DNA from: Trematomus loennbergii
Lineage: Eukaryota > Chordata > Actinopteri > Perciformes > Nototheniidae
Direction of reading: 5' to 3'
DNA length: 64,000 nucleotides
Assembly (NCBI GenBank): GCA_012861695.1
Contig: JAAOOA010000175.1
Location: 434,001 to 498,000, forward strand
Below, one piece after another: positions 34,591 through 45,715 of this stretch. Positions within the stretch are counted from its first letter, which is position 1; the number at the start of each line of letters is the position of its first letter. Under the pieces are notes generated by a model. The model worked only from the letters and a program-made list of their open reading frames with translations, was not told where the DNA came from and ran no database searches. The translations under genes were made by a program, and so were the position numbers.

Positions 34591-35379
34591 TATACTTTAA
34601 CTTTAAACTTTCACACACGTTCCCCTTAAATTAAATGTATTCTGTAGAGAAATGTAAACGTTCACCATCCCCCACCCGCCTACTGTATGTTGCTTTTTGA
34701 CATGTAAATGGGTAACTACCCCCCTCTGAGTGAATACCTGTTTTACCTGTCCGGGGCTAAGCCTGGTGCTCTGATGTCATCACCCTCGCACATTGGTCAT
34801 ATGTTTACAAAAAACCATGTTAACACTTTCTCGTTCTTAATATATGCTATATTTATGGTCGATATGTGTTGAATTTACTTTAAAATAGCAGATCACTGTG
34901 ATTCACTTCTCCGCGGCTCCTCCGTGCAGAGAGCCCCCCCCCCCCCGTTGACCATTCACGAGCGTCTAACTCTCTCCCCCCTCCCCCGTCGCACCTTCTA
35001 ACAGAACCCCCCCCCCCCCCATATCAAATCCCAATTTATTCATATTATTATTATTCATAATTTATTGTGGCTCAGGTTAAGATTCCTCAAGTGAGAATCC
35101 AAACATAAATAGTCTTGCAATGTCTTTGACAGAAGAGATGAGCCATTATCTCATGAAATATGCGCCTATTTGAACACATTTCAGGAACCGAAATCTGAAC
35201 TTTGGATAAAGCCATGGATCAAAATTATTGTTTCATTTTGTAGTCATATTAGTATCTAAGGCTTTTACAGAAGGATATCTCTTTGTATCACTCCATAAAT
35301 CAGAAAATACTGTCAACAGCCCTAAAATATCAATTTTCACCATGTTTTTAGGTATGAAATGTTATATAATTCAGGCTAT

Positions 35380-36174
35380 ATGAACAAACCCTTCTGTAAA
35401 AGCCTTCATAATATTGATAGGAATATAACTGGAAGGTTTGGTGTATGTAACTGCTACTGAAGTGGAGATTTCGAACTCAGAGTAGGAGAAAAAACTCATT
35501 TTGAGAAAACGACCTTTAAAGATTGCAGAGTGACGCTAGCTAAACCCTCCTGTTATCTGGATGATAGCTTGCGCATCGACGCACTCCGTGAAGGTATTTC
35601 ATGTTCGGGGTCATTTGTTTTTTGTATAACCTTGCTTTATGCAAGTGACAATTGTTGTCGTCTTCTCTGTGAACGTTTTTTTCGCCGTTATTTTGCCATT
35701 TTCAGATTTAAATTTCGAGCGGAAAGCTAACCAGGAAGTGCTTTAGCACACCACGTGACGCATCTGAACGAATCACGTTGTCAGAAATTGACACCAGCCA
35801 ATGAGATTTCGTTTCTTGGTTTAAGACCCCTTTGCACTTTCACGATTGGTTGCTGATACAAAGGAAATGACCATATTTGGATCCGATGAGATTGTGCAGG
35901 AGACACGGAGATTTCCAACGATACCTCTGATGACATGGTGCAAACATCGGTCGCGGTACTTTAAGTTACGTTAGAATGCTAACTTTTGGTGAATTTAGGA
36001 GAAATCTACAGACGAAAATAGACAAAACTATAGTAAAATAAACACTTAAATGTGTATTTTGTACGTTTTCCTTCCAAAAGCCTGAAAGAAAACATGTTAT
36101 GGAATCAAAATAGCACAACATCTCAAAATTGACCAGTGCAGGAAAAACGATGTTTTTGCCTGCCGTGTCTCGCC
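35380..36174 (+). mobile_element. Diverged TTAA element, copy 2
   Basis: Near-collinear with 12771-13552. The right end meets TTAA at 36175-36178. The sequence after it, AACAAATGAATAGCGACTA, matches 31585-31605 where no insertion is present (GCTTTAAAACAAATGAATAACGAC). That pair looks like a filled and an empty site. The left end is not defined. Confidence 0.65.
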
Positions 36175-36204
36175 TTAAAACAAATGAATAGCGACTATAT
36201 ATTA

Positions 36205-36740
36205 TAATAAAATAAACACCGGCTGTTGTTATGCCTGCTGTAACGTTAACTTACTTCGTTCTCCGCTTAAGTAATTATGCCGTTACAATCTTCATAGTTG
36301 TATTTATCATCTAAATTTGCCGAAACAAGTTTAATATTCTGAAAGCCAAGACTTTGTTTATTTGAAATCAGTAACTGTAACGGTGTAATGTTTGATAAGT
36401 GCATGCAGATCACATAGTAAAACACGTACATTTTAGTGAACCAGACCAGCTGTTTCCGCCGGGTCTTCGCTTCCCGGGCATCACGTTGTTTACAAGTGTG
36501 TTCAGATGCTAAATAAAAGTTTAGCTTGTACTTTTGATACCCCGCCTCTCGGCACCACAACATCCAGTTTACTGTATTTCACATGAGCGATGTCGAACAT
36601 TGAAAAGTCCTTATAAAATCTCTGTTATTAGATCAGTACTTTTCTTATATGACTATTATTGACTTGAACACTGAGAATGTATTTATTAACTTCAGACATT
36701 TGAAATATTTGAAATCAGATGAAAACAAACTGTAACGGAC
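36205..36740. repeat. Inverted copies of 34436-34590 and parts of 32300-32500
   Basis: 36205-36360 mirrors 34436-34590. 36395-36440 (GATAAGTGCATGCAGATCACATAGT) mirrors 32318-32355. 36710-36735 mirrors 32455-32485 (GGGTCCGTTACAGTTTG). Confidence 0.75.
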
Positions 36741-37519
36741 CCTGCCGTGTTATCTATGATTACTATGCCTTACTGTACATTCATAATTTCAGCCGGAGGT
36801 AGGTGGTAGGCGTTGCGGAGGAGCAGATTGCGAGTGAGGTGCCTGTTCTAAACGAACTATTCCAGCTGTTATAAAGCATTAAATAAAAAGTAAGCAAGGA
36901 ATACAGAATGTTTCGTTACTTTACTTTGTTGAGAATGTGGCCATGTACATGTAATACATGGGATCATTTGCAGCGACTTGGTCATTGTGGGGGAAAATAA
37001 CACCCATCCTGATCGTTTCAATGAAGTTGAATACAGAATATTCATATTTGTCAGTGATTTCATGTCAATTCGGCGAACATAAACATCAATGATGATGATT
37101 AAATTAGGATTAAAAATCGGGAGAGCCGGCTCGTTCGTTTTTTTCGACTAAACAACATTATTTTGTTAAATAACAACATGGTGATGTTTTGTAAATGATT
37201 ACATGTCTTATTTAGCACAGACTATGATCCTATCCATGACATATGGATCTTAATAAAGATCCGCTATACATTAGTACCAGACGTACTGTACAAGACTCCA
37301 CACATGACTCCAGTGTGGAACTCCACTGCACCCCCTGGTGGATCAATCATCCATTGCAGCTGGCTTCACAATAATTAAATGTATTTATCATGGGGGCGGT
37401 ATCAAGTCAGACAGGGGGCCGGCCGGCCATCACGGAACGTGCACGAACCGATCACGACCCTCGCACTTTAAACTGTCCAAAATAAGACGCTTCATCTGTA
37501 GCATGATAGGTCCACTTTA

Positions 37520-38077
37520 ATATTTAATGAAGCTAACGTAAATATAATCCTAAATTGAAGACAGTGGAATTTTGCAGATTACAGATTGATTAGATCACCA
37601 GTGTGAGTTTCTTATACCTTAACTGGATCTCTTATGATCCTGATGTTATACCTTAACTGGATCCCTTATGATCCTGAGATTTAAATGCTTTTGACTAGTG
37701 ATTGCCTTGAAGTAAATATTTAAGCTGCAAACTGGTTTTGATTTTATAGTTTGATAAAGGAGATTAACTAATGGTTAAATGTTGAAAAATATTAGTTTAA
37801 AATAAATGTTTTTGCTATTATGTATCTGTGATTTTGTGTTCATTATTATGCTTTTGACAAAAGATGCTCCAAACACTGACGAGAGAGGATTTTTCTATTA
37901 TGATTGGCTGTCTCAATCATTGTGATTGAATGTTTCAATCTTATTATGTTGTTATTAATGTGATTGTTATTGATGTTGTGTAAGTCCACACTCAAATCTG
38001 AAGATTCTCATTGATTTAAGTATTGAACAAATTATTATTAGAATATAGGTTATCAAAATTGATAAAAAGAGAGGAAC
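37520..38077. other. No gene; small tandem duplication
   Basis: A 34-bp unit (TTATACCTTAACTGGATC...) is repeated twice at 37611-37678. Nothing else recognised. Confidence 0.5.
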
Positions 38078-38556
38078 TGTTGGGGAATAATTTGCCCTGC
38101 ATGTCCTCCTTCTCCCTCTGACACAGCTGACCAACCTTGAGCAGCCGTTATCTCCCATAAGGAGGGGCTGCCCTAGCAAGTTGTTGATGTTACCAGTGTA
38201 TGACCGGGCAACTCTCGGTCAGAGATAGTTATTGTTGTGGGACACCTGGAACACATCCTTCTCGGGGTGTCGATGACCCCGAGCCATAAGCGACAACAAA
38301 TGTGATTCAGTGTCCTCAGCTATCTATCTATTGAAGAATTACACTCTGAACTAGTTAAAACCTCGAGCTACAGGAGAATTGACGTGGCAACTCTACGGTG
38401 AAGTCAGAACCTCTGACTCTTTGACTTGTTTTGTGAATTCTCCGGCCGAAGCTCCAAATAAACCCATCAGTGTTTGACATCAAAGCTCCAGCTCTCCCCG
38501 TGTCTCCTTTGAGTCGGTGACTCCTCCTGCATTGCTACACAGAAGTTTCCCCCACA
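38078..38556 (+). mobile_element. Possible solo LTR
   Basis: Starts TGTTGGGGAA and ends TTCCCCCACA, a TG...CA layout with an imperfect inverted end. A polyadenylation-type AAATAAA lies near 38457, about 100 bp before the end, followed by TTTGAGTCGGTGACTCCTCC. Length 479 bp suits an LTR. No flanking 4-6 bp duplication is visible, and no internal retroviral or Gypsy genes are in the window. Confidence 0.5.
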
Positions 38557-38559
38557 GCT

Positions 38560-39570
38560 ATGACAATCGGCCTTCGAAGATCATGTTATATAATCTACAA
38601 AAAACCTTTTTAATTTAAAAAAGCCAAATTATACTTTTTTGTAACATGTTAAACATTTGTATGAATACATACTGTATATGAATTAGTGCGCAATTAACCT
38701 AAACCTTAGTAATACAAATCTTTGTAAGTGGACCAATCGCTACGGATGTTTTGGCAATAAGAAAAGATTGATCATTTTTAGGGTTAGTGTTAGGGTTGGG
38801 TTCATTTGAGTTCAACCCAAAACCTAACTCGTAATCCATTGTGGTTTCCCCAAATAATAAAAGAAATGCATCCAAAAGCACAGGACCTCCAAGAAACGTG
38901 TGTATGGCTGTACATTTTCTAATATCCAATAATAAAACCCATGGTAGGGACCTGCTGGGTTCGGAAGAGCAGTGATGTTGTTGCTCAGCAGGTAACCAGC
39001 CTCTGTCCTTTTGTGTTTGCTGTGTTTCCTTCATGTCCATGAAGTACCACACGGTAGTAGGGGGGCACTTTGTGGTGGTGAGGGCAAAAGGGTCAGGGGT
39101 TCAAACCTGCTTTGAACTCTGACTGCACTCTGTGATATGCCAATGTTCTGCTGTCAGGCTCAGAGGCATGCAAAGCAATCACACTACGACATCTGTGAAG
39201 AGTGCCTTTGATGTGTTAGTGTGTGATTGAAGACCACCAAAGGTCCGTGTAAGAGACCTACGGGGCTTGGCCTCCTCATGCTGCCTGCACGATGGTTTAT
39301 ACTTTCTCTCTCTTCCCGTCCGTCTCTCATGCTGGCACTCCTTGATCCCTTTATGACATTGTCTCCAAACATCAGCAGCTGAATGTCTATCTCACTCTGA
39401 CACACATATTCCTCTGTTGGTTTAAACCATGCTAAATGCGTCAAAGCTGGTGGCATTGGAAATATACCATAGCACTATTGGCTCTATATGTGTCTCTCAT
39501 ATAGCATAGAATGGTGAAAGAATGTGTAGGCCAACCTAGAAGTTAGCATCACACGGGCTTCCGATGGCAA
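38560..39570. other. No recognisable gene
   Basis: The frames at 38699-39052 and 39184-39456 (minus) show no domain signal. I see nothing specific. Confidence 0.4.
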
Positions 39571-39574
39571 AAAG

Positions 39575-39770
39575 CAATGGGATTTTTCCATTGGAATTTC
39601 GCAGAAATAAGATTGTTTAATTTACTTGCCCATTTTGTACAGCAGGATCATCTTCTCATATTTTTAGAAATAAACTAAGGTTAGGCTATACACAAACATT
39701 AGGGACGCATGGCTACGTGATACCACCGCTAAGCTAAAACGAACAAATGTTCTGCGTGATGACATTTAGT
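39575..39770 (+). repeat. Dispersed repeat, copy of 2420-2640
   Basis: See 2420-2640. Shared blocks are collinear but diverged. Confidence 0.5.
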
Positions 39771-39779
39771 AGTCAGAGA

Positions 39780-41240
39780 TTTTTTAATACATAGAAGCTT
39801 CAGAAATTCACCAGTGGGGTAATTACTGATTTATTAAATAGACCAAAACGTAAACAATATTTTCAGCTATGTTACCCACAGACCTTATTTCAGGCATCAA
39901 ACCAGAAACATCTTTAAAAAATGTTGACTTTGAGATGATGGAAGCGGTAGTGGTAGGGTGCTAAACATTTTGTCATGTTTTAGGACTCATTCCTGTAGCT
40001 CCCTATATGTTAAGCCTCTTTAAACACAAGAACTGATCAAAAGCATGAAGAAAAAAAGGAGTTAAGAAAAATGTACAGTACAATTTATCTACACATAAGC
40101 AATCCAAGGCTTCTAGGAGACATTTTTGCCTTTCAAAACCGTTGCTTGTATCACAGTCTAAGGAGTCATTGAACAGGGGTTTAATATGGCTGTCTCACAA
40201 ATCCTTTCTCCCCGCATACTGTGATCCAGCATGCAGGGGTTTGAGCTATTATTGCGTTCAATCATATTCTGCCCAAGGCTTGAGCTTTAAGCCTAGCTGG
40301 AGAGTACATTTGGGAAACATCAGTATTTGGTATTCAACCTCTAGACAGGGTGAAAGTTGCAATGCCTGTGAAAAGAAAGTACAAAAAAGAACAGTGTACA
40401 GCCTGTTATTCTGTTGGATACATTCTCAATTCGTAGAACTGATGCGAACATATTGGCTTTAACCTTGGCACTGAATGCATTCTGTCAGGACCAGTCATTC
40501 CCACTTCATACATGGTCTCTCTCAATGTATACATTTGAATTAGGTTTTATGTGGTATTCTGTTGAGACGATTGAAAATGGGTGCAGACTATGTGTTGCTT
40601 TCATCCCATTTGCTTCAGTGTCCTTGGGTTTTTTATACTACCACTGAGTGTTGCCGTAATCAAAAATGGCTTTGATGATACTTAAACTAACAAGCTCTTC
40701 ATCATATTTTACTGATTTGGATTTTATATCAGAGGAAAACAATATTTTAATTGAGAGTTGTGGACGACCACATCGGTCAGTCAGTGCTTACTCTAACAGG
40801 CAGCTGGATTTCTGTGTGATATTGTGGAATTGTGAGAATCCATGCTTAGTCATGCTATAGATAATGTGTTTGTTTCCAAACACCCAGTGGACTAGACCAA
40901 TCAAATTCCTGTGGAGCTTCTAGCAGCTACGGACGCGGTTATGTCAATGTGACGTGATACCGAGAGGCATCTCAAATCAGAACTGGAGATTTCTTAATTG
41001 AAAGAAGTACTGAAGGCTTTCCTTGCTGGAAGGTATACGCATACTAAACTATACTTTATAGTATATATTTAGTACAAATATTCATGGTCCCCAAAATTTT
41101 TGGACTTAATCTATTGCACCGTTATGAAATTTGGTCCAGATACTTGAGGTCCGAGGGAGGAAATCTCATCACTTAGTTCATCAGGGATTCCTGGTAAGTA
41201 AGGTGTTTGCTAAATAATAATGGTAGGCATGGTAGACCTT
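39780..41240. other. No recognisable gene
   Basis: AT-rich with short frames on the plus strand at 40142-40860. None carries a known motif. Confidence 0.4.
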
Positions 41241-41245
41241 GGCTG

Positions 41246-42293
41246 AAGTCGAATCGTCCATTTAGCTTAGGAACCTTCCTAACGGAGTGAAATGACCCGG
41301 AAGTCCCTCAGTGGCAGCCATGATAAGTGCCGTTCGAATTCTCTAAATGAAAGGAAAGGAGGTTTCAAACTTCCTTTATAACCTCCTTTAGCTTAGGAAC
41401 CACTGCACCTCCCTTGACGAAAGGAGAGGAGAAAATGCTGCCCCACAATGCCTTGCAGCCGCAGCATTTGCCGTCACACAACAGTCGGCCGTTCACGGAA
41501 ACAACCGATAATGACCGAGAAATGATATCATGAAAGTTACGGTGCTTATGAAGCATTTTAAAATGTATGTGGTAACTTGCCAAAGTGCTTTGTTTGAACG
41601 TTCATCAGTATTATAATCAAAAAGAGAAATATGAATGTTAGTTTTTACTGAAATTATCAAATAAAGTCAACATTTCACAGTCTTTACTGAGCTGTGTGGG
41701 GTTTGTTCAACTTTTAAGATGTTTGAATGGTGATATACACAGTGATAGATGTTAAGGAATAACGTTTATAATAAATACATTTGTATTTATTTCAAGATCT
41801 TTTCATACAATAATACGTATTGGGATCATTTATATTAATGTGGACCGGAGGGAGAGGGTGACGAGCATAAGTTTCACTTTCCTTTTTTATTTCAATTCCA
41901 ACTTTGGTCATGAAGAATATGTTTCTCTGTTGTCCACGTTCATAAAGCATAACACAACAGCATCAGAGCACGGTGCAGAGTCTCTAGATGAGTTTACAGT
42001 AGTCCCTCGTTCTTATTATACATCCATGTTGTAGTCCACTCCGCTGTATAGAAAACTGTAGTTTCCATAGTTTCCCCACAGCAGCAGACGCACATTTATG
42101 ACGTCCGCTGGCGCTTCATAAACACGTCGGATAGTGAAAGTGCAGTCGGATTCTCTAAAGTACCGCAGTCTCTTCTCCTAAATTATTTTGAATTCTCCTA
42201 TCCACTAACCCTTAACCCCATGACGTTTCACTCAGAGGTCAAGGAATAGACGATAGGGTTAGAACTTAGGAGCTGATTTTTTGATTATTCGAC
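41246..42293. mobile_element. Possible TIR element
   Basis: GAAGTCGAATCG at the left and TTATTCGACCGC at the right are roughly inverted, as are GGAGTGAAATGACCC and CATGACGTTTCACTC just inside. No transposase and no clear target duplication. Confidence 0.3.
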
Positions 42294-42359
42294 CGCAACC
42301 CTTGTCATAAAGAACATGTTAGCATTTTGATGTAGCCTAAAGCACATTTGTTCATCCTG

Positions 42360-42721
42360 CCTGTGCTGCAGCACCTCATTTTCACCCTGTCTGAAACCAG
42401 AGCCCAGTCTGCTCTGATTGGTTAGCTGGCTGGCTCTGTTGTGATTGGTCAACGGCTTAGAGGTGTGTCGGTAAATTTCCCGCTCCCTACCCCGTTACGT
42501 ACAATGTGTTGGAGAGCTAGCCAATAGAAGAGCAAATGTTAAATAGTGATGGCACTATGTTACAGAAGTAGACAAAGGAGTCCAATGGAGGCGTTTCAGG
42601 GAGAGAAACTCCCTCTGGAGGGAACTCTGGCATTTTAGCCTTTACAAACTATTCACATGCATACAAACCGATATAACACACTACAGGAAAGGGAAAACCC
42701 CAATAGCAGAATAGGGCCTCT
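42360..42721 (+). mobile_element. Kolobok-like TTAA element, right-end fragment
   Basis: The segment CAGTCTGCTCTGATTGGTTAG resembles 57188-57206. The end TTCACATGCATACAAACCGATATAACACAC... GGGCCTC meets TTAA at 42722-42725 and parallels the end at 52460-52535. The left end was not found. Confidence 0.55.
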
Positions 42722-42725
42722 TTAA

Positions 42726-43034
42726 CCTGTTAAGCCCGGAGCCTGTTTTTCAGGTCTCAGGCTCGAAAATGACATGCCCAGAACAAATGACTATAACTTC
42801 ACTTCTAAAAGGGGTAAATTAATAATCTTTTTTCTCAAAGCAATGATACACCTGTGAGTTGGATGTAGAAAAGTCAGAATCAATATAGATGTTTTTATTT
42901 TAAAGTAAATACCGATTGAACATACACAAACAATTTAAATTATCGTTTCCGTCCAAAAAGAACCCATTACTTATAGTGAAAACCACCCTTTAATGATGGG
43001 ATAGTAGACAAAAAGTTTTAGGAATCCAAACTAT
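42726..43034 (+). mobile_element. piggyBac-type element, 5' fragment
   Basis: TTAA then CCTGTTAAGCCCGGAGCCTG, collinear with 13645 and 45716 up to GGAATCCAAACTATAA. It is cut there by LINE sequence. It contains the uninterrupted TTTTATTTTAAAGTAAAT site that the inner piggyBac element at 13825 used. Confidence 0.8.
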
Positions 43035-43045
43035 AATCTCTGCCA

Positions 43046-43530
43046 TATCTCTGAAGATATTCAGTCTGGCTTTAGAACACATCATAGCACAGAGACAAGT
43101 CTGGTTAAAGTCACAAATGACTTTCTAATAGCCTCAGACAAAGGACTTGTATCTATTCTTGTTTTGCTCGATCTCAGTGCTGCATTTGATACTATCGACC
43201 ATGATATCCTATTGCAAAGACTAGAGCACCTAGTTGGCATAAAGGGAACTGCTTTAGGCTGGTTGAGGTCCTATCTATCTGAACGCTCTCAGTTTGTGTG
43301 TGTCAACGATGAATCTTCCATGCAAACCAAAGTTAGCCATGGAGTGCCACAGGGCTCAGTGCTTGGACCTATTTTGTTCACACTATATATGCTTCCGCTA
43401 GGCAATATTATAAGGAATCATTCTGTAAATTTCCACTGTTATGCGGATGATACTCAACTATATTTATCCATCAAGCCTGATGAAACCAATCATCTAAATA
43501 AAATTCAAGACTGCCTCAGACGCTTTTATC
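43046..43530 (+). pseudogene. L2-like LINE reverse transcriptase fragment
   Basis: Jockey-group reverse transcriptase motifs in order: QSGFRTHHSTETSL, LDLSAAFDTIDHDILL (palm motif A), GVPQGSVLGPILFTLYM, and FHCYADDTQLYLS with the catalytic YADD. The frame is open from 43164 to about 43520 and then runs into SINE-like sequence, so the protein is truncated at both ends. It would have copied LINE RNA at the target. The 5' junction at about 43035 interrupts a piggyBac element. Confidence 0.85.
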
Positions 43531-43705
43531 CAAAGCGACTTACATACTCAATACTGTGGGCAATCCCCACAGGAGCAATTTGGGGTGAAGTGTCTTGCCC
43601 AGGGACACAACGACATGCTGACTGCAGTGGGGTTTAAACCTGTGACCTCCTGATCCCCATAACAAGGCTCTATCGACTGCGCTACACGCCACACACATAC
43701 ATCTT
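43530..43705 (-). mobile_element. tRNA-derived SINE on the minus strand
   Basis: Read on the minus strand, GTAGCGCAGTCGATAGAGCC looks like an A box and GGTTTAAACCCC like a B box. The opposite side has TTTTATCCAAAGCGACTTAC and TGTCTTGCCCAGGGACAC, a block widely dispersed in teleosts. Confidence 0.55.
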
Positions 43706-43789
43706 AATTCCTACTCTTTTCCCTCACCCTATCCTAAGGGAGTGCATGTACGACACGTTGTGCCTCTCCACCTCTGTTCCCTACTTCTT

Positions 43790-44060
43790 ACCCCTAGATT
43801 CCACCGGGTCTGTCTGCGGCGCGTTACGGGCGCGTTACGGGCGCGTTACGGGCGCGTTACGCCTGCGCCGCGGTGCTCACGGCGCACTCTAGTCAATGGG
43901 TGCTATTCCACCACATGCGGCGCGTTACGGCTCAGAAGCGTCCCAGAAGCGTCCCAGAAGCGTCCCAGAAGCGCCTCGGCGCAGGGCTCCTCTAAAATTA
44001 GGATGAATCCTATTTTTGACGCGGCGCCGCCGTAACGTAAGGTCGGGCAGGCAGGAAGTG
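43790..44060. repeat. GC-rich block with two 11-bp tandem repeats
   Basis: GCGCGTTACGG is repeated about four times at 43818-43861, and AGCGTCCCAGA about four times at 43938-43973. The block is CpG-rich in an AT-rich window. It may be the end of a DNA element, but neither end was found. Confidence 0.75.
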
Positions 44061-44130
44061 GAACGGTCAGAGCATATATAGCATATATATATATATATAG
44101 CATATATATCCATCTAAGCTGGCTAAGGAC

Positions 44131-44895
44131 TTGCCCTCTCCCTCAAATTACTGGTCCACTGGGTATGGACGGGGGAATACCATGCGTGAAATCACGTTGC
44201 CTAGAAGCATGGAGGCGTACCTTCAGACATACTGGGATCATTGTTTGGGTGTCGCTCCGACAGTAAAACAGAAAGACAATGTTCTGTCGAAGGTCAGCCG
44301 GATAAAGAACTTCATAGTATACATGGCCCATGGTGTTAACCGCCTGTCAGACTGGCTGTTCCTAAGAAACATGAAGATGATCCGTGGCTGGAGCAAGTAT
44401 ATTGCAAAGTCGGGCCGGGCAGTCACAACATCAGAGTTCTTCCTGAAGAATGTGAACCACTTCATGGGGTACATGTCTGAGTCAAAGCCCGGGGGTGCAG
44501 GCTCACCCAGTCTGATATGACCCACATAATGAGAGAGGTGAAAGCCAACATGAAACACTTGAATAAGGCAGTCACTCTCCACCAGTTTAAGGTGAAGAGG
44601 AACAAACTGGATCGTCTGCCGAGCCAGGCGGAGCTTCTCGCCGTCATGGCGGCCGCTGAGAAGCGCATCCCGGAGCTCCTCGGCCTGATGGCTGGCAAGC
44701 CAACCTCAACCACCCAGTACCTTCTCTATGGCTATCTCACCCTCCATTGGAGCCTCCTGTATGGCCACCGTCCGGGCGTGTACGCAAACATGAAAAACAC
44801 TGAGGTCTTAGAGGCGGCCAAAAGGGGAACTGCTGAGGGCTACATCATCCATGTGCAGGATCACAAGAATATGAAAAATAATAATAATACAAAAT
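44131..44895 (+). pseudogene. Crypton-like tyrosine recombinase, N-terminal part (copy 1)
   Basis: The likely start is the ATG at 44181 (MREITLPRSMEAYLQTYWDH), shared with copy 2 at 61442. The frame has a helical N-terminal arm (KVSRIKNFIVYMAHGVNRL), shifts near 44492 in a run of Gs, and continues with LPSQAELLAVMAAAEKR and LLYGHRPGVYANM. That last motif carries the first catalytic arginine (44769-44771). It ends abruptly at HVQDHKN, followed by an AAT run and a LINE tail. The catalytic tyrosine is missing. The enzyme class cuts and rejoins DNA without reverse transcriptase. The Crypton label is inferred from the YR motifs alone. Confidence 0.6.
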
Positions 44896-44934
44896 ATGTT
44901 GTATGATATCCTCTATTGTTTTATGTTGTTTTAT

Positions 44935-45035
44935 GTTTCATGTGGAACCTAATTGCTGCAGGTGAAAAAGAGATCTATGATCTCAAGGGACAATCTGGAT
45001 AAATAAAGGTTTGAAATTAAATGAAATTAATATAA
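44935..45035 (+). mobile_element. LINE 3' tail, short copy
   Basis: CATGTGGAACCTAATTGCTGCAGG, a GAGATC TAT GATCTC hairpin, GGATAAATAAAGG and an AAATT-type run. Same family as 22345 and 23545. Confidence 0.75.
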
Positions 45036-45109
45036 AAATAGACTCCACACCAGCTTCCCCCAAATTTATTTTTGGTGTCTATATCTACGCCGGGATCCTG
45101 AGTCGTGGC

Positions 45110-45428
45110 TGATCCTGTTGCTGTGGTCCTGTGTCCTGGATCCTCTATCCTGAGTTCTGGATTTGAGTCCTGGACTTCGAGTCGTGGCTGAACCTGTCTC
45201 TGCGGTCCTGCCTGACTCTCATCATACTACTTCCCTGATGGCTCCCACAGGATTGTTGACATCCTCGTGGATTCATCTTCTTATTATAGACACATGCATT
45301 TCCAAACATTTGGTCTCCCTGAGGTTTCTCCCATTTTCCCCTTTAAACTGTGGGTTTTTCTCTGGAAGTTTTTCCTTGTACGATGTAAGGGTCTTAGGAC
45401 AGAGGGTGCCGTATTGTCATACTGATAT
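45110..45428 (+). mobile_element. L2-type LINE 3' region, left part
   Basis: Contains TGGGTTTTTCTCTGGAAGTTTTTCCTTGTACG and TCTTAGGACAGAGGGTGCCG, typical of teleost L2-type 3' UTRs. It stops at ACTGATAT, the target site of hAT-A, and resumes at 48115. Confidence 0.65.
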
Positions 45429-45715
45429 CAGTGGCGTAGCCAGGAATTATTGTGTGGGTGGGCCTGGAGAAATGTAGGTGGGCCAGGGGAGACATATTAA
45501 GCGTGAAGTCTGAGCTGAAACTTAATGATAATGATTTTTTTAATGCACAAATTGAACATAAGCATAAATTAGCAGTGAAAAAAAAACATAGGCACGGCGG
45601 CCTCAGAATGTGTGTAAAACTGACATCCACATGACTAGGGATAGGTATCGTTAAGGTTTTAACGGTAGGCCTACTACTACTTTTATCGATACCGCTTACC
45701 GATCCGGTCTTTTAA

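Larger units (their letters stand above)
30958..37516 (+). mobile_element. TTAA element of Kolobok-like family, 6.5 kb, with nested repeats
   Basis: The left end AGGGGACCTATCATGC follows TTAA at 30954-30957. The right end GCATGATAGGTCCACT precedes TTAA at 37517-37520. The ends are inverted, with one mismatch over 16 bp. A THAP finger is encoded just inside the left end, which is typical of Kolobok-type elements. The interior is disrupted by large inverted repeats and another TTAA element. That these two ends belong to one insertion is inferred from matching ends and TTAA; they could belong to separate copies. Confidence 0.5.

Noticed and set aside
34932..35020. Two poly-C runs of about 14 bp
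   Set aside because: Simple repeats; may also be assembly-sensitive.
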